From assembly GCA_020639215.1 (NCBI GenBank), contig JACKHA010000004.1, positions 88,128 through 152,127 on the forward strand: DNA of 64,000 bases, in the 5' to 3' direction. The translations under genes and the position numbers were made by a program. Position 1 is the first letter of the stretch, and each line of letters begins with the position of its first letter. This DNA comes from Phycisphaeraceae bacterium. GTDB lineage: Bacteria; Planctomycetota; Phycisphaerae; Phycisphaerales; UBA1924. The notes under the pieces are model-generated. The model saw only the letters and a list, made by a program, of their open reading frames with translations. It had not been told where the DNA came from and searched no databases. Shown one piece after another: positions 50,303 through 60,549 of the stretch.

Positions 50303-50679
50303 GGCGCACTCCTTCGGTCTGATCGTATTCGAGCCCGGGGCCAGATTCGGCCCGTGTCAGCGCCCGATCGCGCGAAGATCGCCCCGGGTCGGGGGCGCGT
50401 TGTGTTCTCGGACGCGCGGCGCTCGAGGCGGCGCGGCGGGTCCAACATCGGGCCGCGGTCCTCTCTTCTACGAGGCCGGGCGTCAAGGGTTTGGGCGAAC
50501 GCAGGATCCGCCTCTGCGGGGTCGGCAATCCGTGCCGAGTGGCGGAGCGCGGTGCGGGAAAAGCGGGGGCGATCGGGGTGCCGCGGCTCGTGCGTGGGCG
50601 TGACGGACCCGAAACAGGGGGGGGCCACAAGAAGCGGGTCGGTGTGAGGGAGAGGTCCGGAAACGCAGGAGGGACGCCC
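50303..50679. other. Divergent intergenic region, 377 bp
   Basis: No gene or strong hairpin is supported. It should carry promoters for the TPR-like gene (-) and the small membrane gene (+). I found no convincing -35/-10 pair. Composition is ordinary for the genome. Confidence 0.35.
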
Positions 50680-50988
50680 ATGCTTCTTGGGATCCAGTTG
50701 GCGCTGGTGGCGATCGGGGTCGTGGTGCTGCTCCGGGGGCAGATGAGCGGGGCGCGCGGGCGCGAGGTGAGCGGGGCCCGGGCCAGGCTGGCCGGGCTGG
50801 TGCTCGTCGTGATGGCGGGGTGGAGCGCGCTGGCGTCGCGCGGCCTCGAGGCGACGCCCGAGGGGGTGGATCGCCTGGCGCTGGTCGCGGTGCAGTGCGT
50901 GTGGCTGCTGGGGGCGATGATCGTGGCGTCGATGGTCGGCGGGGCGGGCGTGAAGTCCGCCCAGAGCCGGCGTCGGGCGCTGGCATGA
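50680..50988 (+). CDS. Small integral membrane protein
   Basis: A 102-residue protein with three predicted transmembrane helices (LLGIQLALVAIGVVVLLRG; ARLAGLVLVVMAGWSALASR; LALVAVQCVWLLGAMIVASM). No family recognised. AGGAGG lies about 8 nt before ATG 50680, supporting a real gene. It ends 18 bp from the 3' end of the convergent TVP38-type gene. Confidence 0.55.
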   Translation: MLLGIQLALVAIGVVVLLRGQMSGARGREVSGARARLAGLVLVVMAGWSALASRGLEATPEGVDRLALVAVQCVWLLGAMIVASMVGGAGVKSAQSRRRALA

Positions 50989-51006
50989 GGCGTCGGCGGC
51001 GTGCGG

Positions 51007-51873
51007 TCAGGCCTCGGCCGCGGGCGCCGGAGCGGGCTGGCCCTTGCGATAGCCGGTGACCTTGTGGATCGCCTTGTTGGCGACGAGGCCGACGATGCCC
51101 AGGGCGACGATCGTGACGACGATGCCGGTGGGCAGGATCCACCAGGGGGTTGCTTCGTTGATGGCGTCTCGGTTGAACTCGCCCTGGATGAGCCCGGCGA
51201 TGTAGACGGCGGCTGCGGTGCGCGGGGCCATGCCCACGAGCGTGCCGATGGCGAAGGGCATGCGCGGGACCTTGGCGGCGGCCATGACCAGGTTGGTCAG
51301 GGCGAAGGGCGAGTTGGGGGGCAGTCTCAGCAGCGCGACGATGCCGATGGTTCGGAAGACGCCGACGCCTTCCTTGCCGCCGACGAGGGTGTCTCGGACG
51401 GCGCTCCACTTCGGATGCTCGTTGATGAGGCGGTCGCCTCGGTCGCCGCCGATGGAGTTGGCGAGGGTGTACCCGATGATGGAGCCGCCGAAGAACCCTG
51501 CCAGGGCGGCCGGAAAGCCGATGGCGAAGCCGAAGGCCCAGCCGCCAAGGACGGCCTGCGAATAGGTCGGCAGGAAAGCGAGCCCGGCCAGGAGCATGAA
51601 GGCGATCACGTACAACAAGACGCCGAGATCGTCGTGGGACTTGAACCAGTCGCCGACGGGGTTGAGGGTGCTCAGCAGGGCGATGCCGGCGATGGCGGGC
51701 ATGAAGGCGGCGAAGGCGGCCAGGAAGGTGACGGGGCCGAGTTTGCGGGCGACGGAGGCGATGGTCTCGTGCGGCTCGGTGGCGGGGTCGGCGTCGGGCG
51801 CGGGGGTTGTGGCATCGGGCGGCGCGTCGGCGTTGTTCTGATTCGTGTTGTCGGATGGCGCGGCGTCGTTCAC
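51007..51873 (-). CDS. TVP38/TMEM64-family membrane protein (DedA/VTT superfamily)
   Basis: A 288-residue inner-membrane protein. After an acidic Asn/Asp/Pro-rich N-terminus of ~40 residues come about six helices. The VTT core is visible as LAFLPTYSQAVLGGWAFGFA and GFPAALAGFFGGSIIGYTLA, then RLPPNSPFALTNLVMAAAKV, where the Arg-Leu-x-P-x-x-P is characteristic. The family is linked to lipid scrambling or flipping of undecaprenyl phosphate and phospholipids, but members are poorly studied. GTG 51873 is chosen from the TACGCT box 6 nt upstream and lack of a better start. Confidence 0.87.
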   Translation of the reverse strand: MNDAAPSDNTNQNNADAPPDATTPAPDADPATEPHETIASVARKLGPVTFLAAFAAFMPAIAGIALLSTLNPVGDWFKSHDDLGVLLYVIAFMLLAGLAFLPTYSQAVLGGWAFGFAIGFPAALAGFFGGSIIGYTLANSIGGDRGDRLINEHPKWSAVRDTLVGGKEGVGVFRTIGIVALLRLPPNSPFALTNLVMAAAKVPRMPFAIGTLVGMAPRTAAAVYIAGLIQGEFNRDAINEATPWWILPTGIVVTIVALGIVGLVANKAIHKVTGYRKGQPAPAPAAEA

Positions 51874-51879
51874 CGGGCA

Positions 51880-51885
51880 AGCGTA
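51880..51885 (-). promoter_or_regulatory. Candidate -10 box TACGCT of the TVP38-family gene
   Basis: TACGCT + TGCCCG + GTG. This is the same arrangement as gmk and the 7305(-) gene, with no Shine-Dalgarno sequence. Confidence 0.5.
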
Positions 51886-51939
51886 GGGGGTTGCGCGTAT
51901 CGCGTCGCGCGTCGTGTCGGTTGCGGGCGCCGAGGCGAG

Positions 51940-51968
51940 TTGACTGTGGGCGGGGTGTGAAGTACCTT
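51940..51968 (+). promoter_or_regulatory. Promoter of dnaA with long leader
   Basis: -35 TTGACT (51940-51945), 17-bp spacer, -10 TACCTT (51963-51968). Transcription would begin near 51975, leaving a leader of about 255 nt before ATG 52230. The leader (51975-52229) is G-rich and without an obvious small ORF or DnaA-box cluster, which is unusual beside genes that start within a few bases of +1. Confidence 0.6.
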
Positions 51969-52229
51969 TGCCCGCGTTGTTGAGTCGGCCGCGGTGTGGT
52001 GCCGCGGGGTGTTTCCGGTGGACCTGAATCTGGTGTGTCGCTCGTCCATGCGTCCGCGTGCTCGCGGGTTGCGTGGGTTCGTGCGGGCGGGACGGACCCG
52101 AGGCAGCGAGTGTGTGCGGCGCGGCGTGTGGCGGCGCGCCGTGGCGTCGTGCATCGGGAGCACCGGGCGGGCGTGGGGCGTGGCGTGGCGGAGCGTCGCG
52201 CGGGGCGGTCGTTGGGGGCGTGTGGCACG

Positions 52230-53783
52230 ATGCGCGATCCTGATCGACAGACCTGGAAGAGCGTGCTGACGCACATCCGCGGCGCGTACCCCACGCTGTG
52301 CCGCAACTGGTTCGACGAGATCGAGTTCGTGGGCGTGGATGGCGGGTCGATGGTGCTGCGGGCCCACTCGCCGGTGCACCGGGACTACCTGCGTCGGCAC
52401 TGCCTGGACCAGTTCAACGACGCGCTGCGGACGGTGACGGGGCGCCTGCTGGCGATCCGGTTCATCGGGCCGGGCGAGTCGGACCGGGCCGAGTCGAGGC
52501 CCGGGCGTGTGGCGGACGAGGCCGAGGGCCTGCTGGGGTCCGCCGGGTTCGGCAGCGGGCTGGACCCGCTGGCGCTGGCCCCCTCGGACGCCGCGGCGGG
52601 GATCGCCTTGGACGCCGGGGTTGAGACCCCGGGCAACGGTCTGGACGAGCCGATGGTGGTGCGCCATCCCGGCCCGCGGGGTCCGTCTCGGGCGTTCTAT
52701 GCGTCGGAGGCCGAGCCGCTGGGCCCCGGGTCGCTGGTGATCAACCCGGACTACGACTTCGAGCAGTTCGTGGTGGGGCCGAGCAACCGGTTGGCGCACG
52801 CGGCGTGCCAGGCGGTGGCGAGCGACCCCGGGTACGCGTACAACCCGCTGTTCATCCACGGCAAGGTGGGGCTGGGCAAGACGCACCTGCTGCAGGCGAT
52901 CTGCCTGGAGATCAAGCGGGCCCGCCCGGACGCGACCATCCACTACCTGTCGTGCGAGGCGTTTATCACGGACTTCGTGGAGCGGGTGCGGGCCGGGGCG
53001 ATGGCGGAGTTCCGCCACCGGTTCCGGAACGTGGACGTGCTGGTGATCGACGACATCCACTTCCTGGCGCGGCGTGAGGGGACGCAGGAGGAGTTCTTCC
53101 ACACGTTCAACACGCTGTACCAGGCGCACCGCCAGATCGTGCTGTCGTCGGATGCCGAGCCGGACGAGATCCCGGACCTCGAGGACCGCCTGGTGAGCCG
53201 CTTCAAGTGGGGGCTGGTGGCCAAGGTCGACGCGCCGACGTTCGAGACGCGGGTGGCGATCCTCAAGAGCAAGGCGTCGATCCGGGGTCTGGCGCTGCCG
53301 GACGAGGTGGCGGTGCACGTGGCGGGCGTGGTCAAGGGCAACATCCGGGAGCTGGAGGGGGCGATCACGAAGCTCCAGCTGCGGGCGATGGTGGATGAGC
53401 GACCGATCGATCTGGCGATGGCCCGAGAGGCGGTCGGGGTCGGCATGGGCGGGGCGGGCCCGTCCGGGGCCGGCCCGAGCGGGACGGAGCTGACGGTCCA
53501 GGCGATCATCGACGTCGTCACCGAGTATTACAGCGTGCGTCGCCAGGACCTGGAGTCGAAGAAGCGCCAGCGGTCGATCGCGCTGCCTCGCCAGGTGTGC
53601 ATGTACCTGGCCCGCCAGCACACGCGTCACTCGCTGCAGGAGATCGGGCGGCACTTCGGGGACCGGGACCACACGACGGTGATGCACGCGATCAAGACGG
53701 TGGACGAGCGCCGGGAGCGGGACCGGGCGTTCGGGTCGTCGATCCAGGTGCTGGAGCAGCGGTTGGTGCAGACGCGCCGATAA
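52230..53783 (+). CDS. dnaA: Chromosomal replication initiator protein DnaA
   Basis: A 517-residue AAA+ protein that opens the replication origin. Domain I (1-80) reads TWKSVLTHIRGAYPTLCRNW. A long variable domain II runs to ~165. Domain III has Walker A at 210-219 (HGKVGLGKTH; Lys in place of the usual Gly after HG), Walker B VDVLVIDDIHFLA, and the Arg-finger region (LEDRLVSRFKWGLVAKVD). Domain IV shows the DNA-binding signature EIGRHFGDRDHTTVMHAIK (about 471-489). A Gly/Ser/Pro spacer (GVGMGGAGPSGAGPSGTELT) separates domains III and IV. ATG 52230 is chosen because the open frame upstream lacks family similarity. No dnaN or gyrB follows. Confidence 0.95.
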   Translation: MRDPDRQTWKSVLTHIRGAYPTLCRNWFDEIEFVGVDGGSMVLRAHSPVHRDYLRRHCLDQFNDALRTVTGRLLAIRFIGPGESDRAESRPGRVADEAEGLLGSAGFGSGLDPLALAPSDAAAGIALDAGVETPGNGLDEPMVVRHPGPRGPSRAFYASEAEPLGPGSLVINPDYDFEQFVVGPSNRLAHAACQAVASDPGYAYNPLFIHGKVGLGKTHLLQAICLEIKRARPDATIHYLSCEAFITDFVERVRAGAMAEFRHRFRNVDVLVIDDIHFLARREGTQEEFFHTFNTLYQAHRQIVLSSDAEPDEIPDLEDRLVSRFKWGLVAKVDAPTFETRVAILKSKASIRGLALPDEVAVHVAGVVKGNIRELEGAITKLQLRAMVDERPIDLAMAREAVGVGMGGAGPSGAGPSGTELTVQAIIDVVTEYYSVRRQDLESKKRQRSIALPRQVCMYLARQHTRHSLQEIGRHFGDRDHTTVMHAIKTVDERRERDRAFGSSIQVLEQRLVQTRR

Positions 53784-53987
53784 GAGGGGGCGCTCCGCGC
53801 CCGTCGGCGTGCGCGATGGATGGATCCCCTCATCGCGCCGCGCGCGGAGGTTGGAGCCCGACGCCGGTGCAAGATTCTCCCCGCGATCGTCGCTGGATGT
53901 CGGGCGTTGCACGCTACGATCCCCGCGAGAGAACACACCTCTTCCACTTTCCCCCGGGGCGACAGCCCCACGCGGAGGGATTGCCCG

Positions 53988-54986
53988 ATGCTTCCCAAGC
54001 CCCCGCCCCGTGAGGGCGGCCTCGGATTCCTGTACCTCCCGCCTTATCGTGTGCAGGGCACGAGCGTGGCCGGCGAGGCGACGTGCGTGCAGGTCCCCGA
54101 ACTGGACGTGTGCTTCGACGCGGGGAGCTGCCCGCGTCCGATCTTGGCGGCCAAGTACCTGGCGGTGAGCCACGGGCACATGGACCACGTCGGGTCGCTG
54201 GCGTACTGGTGCAGCCAGCGCCGGTTCCAGGGGATGGGCACGGGCAAGATCGTCTGCGACAAGCGGATCGAGGAAGCCGTCCACGGGATGATGAAGGGCT
54301 TCATCGAGCTGGAGCGCCAGGAGACCGAGTACGAGGTGATTGCGCTCGAGTCCGAGCAGCAGATCGAGATCAAGAACAACATCTTCCTGCGGGGGTTCCA
54401 CACCGAGCACGCCGGGCCCTCGATGGGCTACGCGGTGATCGAGCGCCGGACGAAACTCAAGGAGGAGTTCCACGGCCTGCCGCAGGAGAAGCTGCGGGAG
54501 CTCAAGGAGCGCGGGACGGAGATCACCAACGCGTTCGAGATCCCGCTGGTGGCGTACGTGGGTGACACGCAGCCCGGGCCGCACCTGGTGCGCGACGACG
54601 TGCGCAAGAGCCAGATCATCATCAGCGAGTGCACGTTCTTCGAGGGCGACCACCGGGACCGGGCCAAGATCGGGCAGCACATGCACGTGGCGGACATCGC
54701 CGAGTGGCTGCGGGTGCTGGAGTGCCAGCACCTGGTGCTGATCCACGTGTCGCGCCGGACCAACCTGATGACGGCCAGGCAGGAGATCGAGAAACTGGTC
54801 GGGCGCGAGAAGGCCGAGAAGGTCCACTTCCTGATGGACCACCGGACGAACAAGATGCGGTACGAGCGTCAGTGCATCGACGCGGGGGTGCCGATCGAGA
54901 CGAGGCGTCCTGGCCCGCCGCGGAGCGGGGCGCCGGGGGGGCGGCCCGGCGGCGGGTATCGCGGCGGGCCGCCGCGGCGGGGGTGA
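53988..54986 (+). CDS. RNase Z-like metallo-beta-lactamase fold protein with RG-rich tail
   Basis: A 332-residue hydrolase. The zinc site motif is SHGHMDHVGSLAYW (HxHxDH), with further ligands in FLRGFHTEHAGPSMGY, VAYVGDTQPGPHL and the C-terminal ECQHLVLIHVSRR. This is the ribonuclease Z/ElaC-type branch, which trims tRNA 3' ends or acts as a phosphodiesterase. Residues about 300-332 form a Gly/Pro/Arg tail (GRPGGGYRGGPPRRG), which could bind RNA. ATG 53988 has GGAGG about 9 nt upstream. It follows dnaA by 204 bp on the same strand. Confidence 0.8.
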   Translation: MLPKPPPREGGLGFLYLPPYRVQGTSVAGEATCVQVPELDVCFDAGSCPRPILAAKYLAVSHGHMDHVGSLAYWCSQRRFQGMGTGKIVCDKRIEEAVHGMMKGFIELERQETEYEVIALESEQQIEIKNNIFLRGFHTEHAGPSMGYAVIERRTKLKEEFHGLPQEKLRELKERGTEITNAFEIPLVAYVGDTQPGPHLVRDDVRKSQIIISECTFFEGDHRDRAKIGQHMHVADIAEWLRVLECQHLVLIHVSRRTNLMTARQEIEKLVGREKAEKVHFLMDHRTNKMRYERQCIDAGVPIETRRPGPPRSGAPGGRPGGGYRGGPPRRG

Positions 54987-55013
54987 TGGAGGGCGGCGAC
55001 GGCGCCCTCCGCG

Positions 55014-55161
55014 CACGAGCCGCGCGGCGCAAGCCCGCGGTTGCTCCGCTCCAAGCGCGCGTTCGCGTCATCCCGCTTGATATGCACGCGACCACGAACG
55101 ATCGGGGTCAACCGCGAGCGCGTTCGCCCGACAACCGCGGGCTTGCGCCGCGCGGCTCGTG
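55014..55161. repeat. 148-bp element with perfect 30-bp terminal inverted repeats
   Basis: Arms 55014-55043 and 55132-55161 are exact reverse complements (starting CACGAGCCGCGCGGCGCAAG), flanking 88 bp that has no coding content. Size and structure fit a miniature inverted-repeat element, but I see no target-site duplication next to it. It lies between the convergent RNase Z-like and glycosyltransferase genes. Confidence 0.75.
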
Positions 55162-55204
55162 GTACATGGCGCGCCGTGGGTGGCTCCCGCAGCGTCTGCT
55201 CGGG

Positions 55205-57151
55205 TCAATCCTCGTCTTCGTCTTGGCCGGCATCGCCGGGCGGCGGCGCGCCGGGTGCGAGCGTGGCACGCACGGCCATGATGGGCGAGTCGCCCGCGTA
55301 CAGGGCGTACAGGCCGCGTCCGGGGAGTTCGGTCAGCACCAGCCCGCCCAGGGCGAGGCGCTCGAGCGCGCGGGACCGGTCGCTCGTGTCGCCCTCGCGT
55401 GGGGCCCGGAGGATGATCGTCGCCGGGCCGCGCCGTTCGATCGAGCGGCGCAGGCGGGCCAGCGACCACGTGGGCAGGCCGGTGAGGTTGTCGCGGGTGA
55501 CGATGTCGCCGACGGGCTGGGTGTGCGGGCGACGGGGCGCGCCGGCGCGGGTCTGGCGGGCGTCCACGGGCGTGTGGGCGTCGAGATAGTACTGGATGCC
55601 GGGGTCGTAGAGCTCGAAAACGAACACGCGATAGGGATCGACGCCGAGCGCGGGGTCCATGATGGTGTGCACGAAGTCGCGCGGGGAGCGATGGGCGTAG
55701 AGCAGGGCTCGCGCCAGGCCATACCACGCGGCGTGGGCCAGCGTGAGCAGCGCGATGCCGACGATCAGGACGCGTCGGATGTTGAGCGCGACGCGGTGCG
55801 AGGCGAGGCGCGAAACCTCGGCGACGCCGATCCCGCCGAGCATGGCCAGCGCGGGCCAGACGGGCAGGGCGTATCGCCCCAGGCCCTTGCCGAAGAGGCT
55901 GAACAGGGCGATGCCCCCCAGGGCCCAGGCGAGCAGGACGAACCAGCCGGGGCGCAGGCGCGGGCGGACCCAGACGAGCCAGGCGAGCGTCGCGAACGCG
56001 CCCAGCGAGCCGAGCCCCACGGCGAAGGACGCGGACTCGAGGATGCTGACCGACGAGGCCGGGCGGAAGGGGCGGAGATTGTCCTCGACCTCCTCGCCGG
56101 CCCAGGCGTCGAGCAGATTCGGGTCGATCCTGGCCTCGACGGCGCGGACCCAGAGGTACAGCACGAGCACGGCCGGGGCCAGGACGAGGAGCGGGTGGGT
56201 GCGCGAGAGGGCGGCCAGGAAACCGCGGGCGCGGGTCGGGGCGAGGATCGGGGCGATGGCACCCAGGATCGTGGCGGCCATGGCGGCGCCGAGGGCCGCG
56301 CCGGTCGCGTCCTTCGATGACTCGATCTGGGGGATGGAGAAGGCCAGGGCGATGGCGGCGCCAAGGATCGCGCCCGCGATCGTGAGCGGGCGCGACGGGT
56401 CCGCGGGCGCGATCGGCGTCTCGTCGCGCTCGCGGACGAATGGCGGCTGGACGCGCAGGCGGAGCGGGGCCCGGGTGCGGGCGGCGTGGAGCATGATCGC
56501 GCCGTAGGAGCCGATGGCGATGACCGCCAGGGCCGGCGGGCCCTTGGTGAGCCCGGCCAGCGTGGCCGCCAGCCCGCCCACGGCGCACGAGAGCCAGTCG
56601 ATCCGCGCCCGGGCGGGAGCGCCCGACTGGTGCGGCTCGCCCAGGTGGCAGCGCCAGGCGCGGAACACCATCCAGATCGCGGTCGTGACCAGCGCGGGCA
56701 GAACGATGTCGAGTTCGCCGACGCGGGCGGCCCGGGTGTGGCGGAGGCTGGTGGCGAGCATGGCCGCGGCCCAGAAGGCGGCGGTGCCGGACCACGCGCT
56801 GGCCCGCTGGGGCGCCAGGGTGGCCGGGGGCTGGCAGATGTCGCGGGCGGCGAAGTAGGTCGCGATGACGCCGAGCCAGGCGAGCAGGGCGATCGCCAGG
56901 CGCGTGTCGAGCAGCGTGACGGAGGCGCCCCGGATCGAGGCGATCGCCATCTGGACCCAGTAGAACAGCGGGGGCTTGGCCAGGTATGGGTGCCCGTTGA
57001 TGGTGGGCACGATCCACTCGCCGGCGTCGAGCATCTCGCGGGCGACGAGCAGGCGCTGGCCCTCGTGCCAGGAGGTCACGCCGATGGAGGTCAGGCCCAG
57101 GGCATAGGAGAGGGCGCAGATGGCGGTGAGGATGATGAGGTGCTTGCGCAT
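55205..57151 (-). CDS. ArnT/PMT-like (GT83) lipid-linked glycosyltransferase, copy 1
   Basis: A 648-residue polytopic membrane protein with about 11-13 helices. The family signature is near the N-terminus: TSWHEGQRLLVAREMLDAGE with WIVPTINGHPYLAKPPLFYW, then RVGELDIVLPALVTTAIW. Acidic residues of this loop are catalytic in ArnT. KGPPALAVIAIGSYGAIM and FSLFGKGLGRYALPVWPALA (K-G-x-x-R-Y) are also typical. It would move a sugar from undecaprenyl phosphate to a lipid or protein on the outer side of the membrane. ATG 57151 is preceded by a palindromic repeat. A paralogue lies across pgk at 58649-60526. Confidence 0.85.
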   Translation of the reverse strand: MRKHLIILTAICALSYALGLTSIGVTSWHEGQRLLVAREMLDAGEWIVPTINGHPYLAKPPLFYWVQMAIASIRGASVTLLDTRLAIALLAWLGVIATYFAARDICQPPATLAPQRASAWSGTAAFWAAAMLATSLRHTRAARVGELDIVLPALVTTAIWMVFRAWRCHLGEPHQSGAPARARIDWLSCAVGGLAATLAGLTKGPPALAVIAIGSYGAIMLHAARTRAPLRLRVQPPFVRERDETPIAPADPSRPLTIAGAILGAAIALAFSIPQIESSKDATGAALGAAMAATILGAIAPILAPTRARGFLAALSRTHPLLVLAPAVLVLYLWVRAVEARIDPNLLDAWAGEEVEDNLRPFRPASSVSILESASFAVGLGSLGAFATLAWLVWVRPRLRPGWFVLLAWALGGIALFSLFGKGLGRYALPVWPALAMLGGIGVAEVSRLASHRVALNIRRVLIVGIALLTLAHAAWYGLARALLYAHRSPRDFVHTIMDPALGVDPYRVFVFELYDPGIQYYLDAHTPVDARQTRAGAPRRPHTQPVGDIVTRDNLTGLPTWSLARLRRSIERRGPATIILRAPREGDTSDRSRALERLALGGLVLTELPGRGLYALYAGDSPIMAVRATLAPGAPPPGDAGQDEDED

Positions 57152-57160
57152 TCAGGAACA

Positions 57161-57301
57161 GAACGCGGAGGCGCGGAGAGCGGACGCGGAGATCGCGGAG
57201 GGAATGACTGGTTCGATTCAAGACCGGACTCGGCGCGGCGGAAGGGACAGGCTCGATTCGGCTCCGTGTCCTCCGCGCCCGCTCTCCGCGCCTCCGCGTT
57301 C
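57161..57301. repeat. Inverted-repeat element with 31-bp arms upstream of the glycosyltransferase
   Basis: 57161-57191 and 57271-57301 are reverse complements with one mismatch (GAACGCGGAGGCGCGGAGAG...), separated by 79 bp. A half copy (AACGCGGAGGGGCGGAGG...) occurs just after parB at about 20158. It fills nearly the whole gap between the glycosyltransferase start and the pgk stop, so the glycosyltransferase promoter must lie within it or the gene be read from pgk. Confidence 0.75.
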
Positions 57302-57305
57302 GCTT

Positions 57306-58514
<1,209 letters not shown>

Positions 58515-58635
58515 AAGGGGCCTCGGGAGTGCCCGTGGGCGGGGCGTGTTGGTGTGGGTCGAGTCGTTCGGTGGAGTGTGCGGCCATCGTACGCCCGGGG
58601 GCGCGGGCGGCACCGGGGCCGGGAGGGCGAGCCAG

Positions 58636-58641
58636 TAGACT
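58636..58641 (+). promoter_or_regulatory. Candidate -10 box TAGACT of the second glycosyltransferase
   Basis: TAGACT is followed by 7 nt and GTG 58649. Together with lack of a Shine-Dalgarno sequence it again suggests a leaderless start and sets the reading-frame start. Confidence 0.45.
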
Positions 58642-58648
58642 CGCCCGG

Positions 58649-60526
58649 GTGAGCGACTCGAAGCCGCAAGACGGGGCGGGTCGGGATCCGTGGGCGCGGC
58701 ATGTGCTGGTGCTGACGGCGCTGTGCGTCGTAGTCTTCGCGATCGGGCCGACGACCCAGGGCGTGGCCTCGTGGCACGAGGGGCAGCGGTTGCTCGTGGC
58801 CCGCCAGATGCTCGACGCGGGCGAGTGGGTCGTGCCGCGGGTCCACGGGCGGGCGTACCTGGCCAAGCCGCCGCTGGTGTACTGGTGCCAGATGGCGCTG
58901 GCGTCGCTGCGCGGGGATCGGGTGTGGCTTGTGGACACGCGCCTGACGATGGCGATCTGGGCGTGGCTGGGTGTGCTGGGGACGTACGTGGGCGGGCGTG
59001 AGCTGCTGCGCGGCGCGGGCGGGGCACGGGCGGCGTTCTGGGGTGCGGCGTTCCTGGGCACGGGGCTCGAGTACGCGAGGCTGGCTCGCCTGGGCCAGAT
59101 CGACATGCTGCTGGCGGCGCCGATGGCGGTCGGGGCGTGGGCGATGGCGCGGGGCCTGCGGCGGCGTGCGGACGGGCGACCGGCGTGGGGCTCGGTGCTG
59201 CTCGGGGGCGGTGCCGCGGCGGTGGCGGGGCTCGCCAAGGGGCCGCCCGCGCTGGCGATGTTCGTCGTCGTGGGTCTGGGGTCGGGGGTCGTGCTGGCGT
59301 TGGCGGATCAGAGGGGATCGGGCGGGTTGTGGGCGAGGGTCCTGGGGTGGTCGGGCTCGGCCGTGGGGGCTGCGGTGGGCGGCCTGATCTCGGTGTCGCA
59401 CGCGCGGGAAGCGGGGTGGACGCTGGTCGCTGCGGTCGGCGTGCTGATGCAGGCCGCGCTCGGTGGCGGATTGGGGTGCGTCGTGGGCTCCGTGATGACG
59501 CCGCGCCGGCTGGGTGTCGTGGCCAGAACGGTGTGGCGAACTGGCGTCGTCGCGATGCTGGCGCTGGGGGTTGTGCCGGTCCTGTGGTGGGGCGCGGCGG
59601 TGCGGGCACGCCTGGGCGACCAGACGGTGGCGGCGTGGGCGGCGAACGAGGCCGGCGAGAACCTGGTGCTGTTCTGGGCGACGACCCCGGTCCAGAACCT
59701 GGGCACGCTGGTGTACGGGGCCGGGCTTGGGTCGTTGGCGGCGGTGGGGGGGCTGGCGATGTGGATCCGGGGGCGTGTCGGCGCGCGACGCGCCGAGCGT
59801 TCGGGACGGGCCGCGGCCGTGGACCCCGAAGGCGGGCTCGATCCTTCGTTCGGCGTGCTTCTCGCGTGGGCGATCGGCGGCGTGCTGATGTTCAGCGTCG
59901 TGGGGCGGGGCTCGTCGAGGTATCTGCTGCCGGTGCTGCCGGCGATCGCGCTGATCGGCGGGCTGGTCGTGGCCCGCGCGGGCTGGTGGGGGCGGGCGGG
60001 CGTTCGGCGGGCGGTTGCCATCGGCGTCGGGGTGCTGGCGGTTGCGCTGTCGGCGTGGTTCGGGGCCGCGCGCTCGTTGCTGGAGGGCGACCGGAGCCCG
60101 CGTGACTTCATGCGCGCGTTGCTCGCCCCCGGCACGGGTGTGTCGCCCGATCGACTGGGCGTGTACGACATGCTCGAGCCGTCGCTTGACTACTACGCGG
60201 ACCACCCGGTCCGACCGATCGGGGGCGCTCCGTCGCACCTGACGGGCCAGGAACCTATGCCGCTGTGGCGCTTGCGCCGCGAGCTCCGCCAGCGCGGCGG
60301 GTCGTTCACGATCCTCGCGCGCGTCGAACGCGAGGGCGGATCGTCGCCCGCCGGTCGATTCGAGGAGGTAGGGCTGCGGGTCGAGCGGCTCGAGATTGGG
60401 GCCGCGTGGACGTACGCCGGCACGCCGGTCGGGGCGTTCATGGTGACGGCGGACACGGATGGGCAGGAGCCCGACGGCCAGGCTGGCGCGCGCGGCGGGC
60501 CCGCAGATTCCGAGTCGGACGCCTGA
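58649..60526 (+). CDS. ArnT/PMT-like (GT83) lipid-linked glycosyltransferase, copy 2
   Basis: A 625-residue paralogue of the 55205-57151 protein: ASWHEGQRLLVARQMLDAGE with WVVPRVHGRAYLAKPPLVYW, ARLGQIDMLLAAPMAVGAWA, KGPPALAMFVVVGLG, and FSVVGRGSSRYLLPVLPAIA. There are about 12 membrane helices. Start GTG 58649 (VSDSKPQDGAGRDPWARHVL) follows the TAGACT box by 7 nt; earlier in-frame starts overlap the pgk promoter region. It converges with atpH with only 23 bp between. The two ArnT-like genes, on opposite strands flanking pgk, appear to be an old duplication with inversion. Confidence 0.85.
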   Translation: MSDSKPQDGAGRDPWARHVLVLTALCVVVFAIGPTTQGVASWHEGQRLLVARQMLDAGEWVVPRVHGRAYLAKPPLVYWCQMALASLRGDRVWLVDTRLTMAIWAWLGVLGTYVGGRELLRGAGGARAAFWGAAFLGTGLEYARLARLGQIDMLLAAPMAVGAWAMARGLRRRADGRPAWGSVLLGGGAAAVAGLAKGPPALAMFVVVGLGSGVVLALADQRGSGGLWARVLGWSGSAVGAAVGGLISVSHAREAGWTLVAAVGVLMQAALGGGLGCVVGSVMTPRRLGVVARTVWRTGVVAMLALGVVPVLWWGAAVRARLGDQTVAAWAANEAGENLVLFWATTPVQNLGTLVYGAGLGSLAAVGGLAMWIRGRVGARRAERSGRAAAVDPEGGLDPSFGVLLAWAIGGVLMFSVVGRGSSRYLLPVLPAIALIGGLVVARAGWWGRAGVRRAVAIGVGVLAVALSAWFGAARSLLEGDRSPRDFMRALLAPGTGVSPDRLGVYDMLEPSLDYYADHPVRPIGGAPSHLTGQEPMPLWRLRRELRQRGGSFTILARVEREGGSSPAGRFEEVGLRVERLEIGAAWTYAGTPVGAFMVTADTDGQEPDGQAGARGGPADSESDA

Positions 60527-60549
60527 CCGCCAAAGAGCGGCTCGACGTC

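Noticed and set aside
48318..50681. Fusion of the SpoIIE phosphatase frame with upstream sequence into a 1383-residue protein
   Set aside because: The upstream part is the shifted frame of the TPR-like gene; the TTGA overlap with an upstream Shine-Dalgarno sequence fixes the start.
51874..52229. Origin of replication next to dnaA
   Set aside because: No DnaA-box cluster and no AT-rich stretch could be found; only a promoter and leader are supported.
55014..55161. Insertion sequence proper
   Set aside because: There is no room for a transposase and no target-site duplication was found, so it is listed only as a repeat element.
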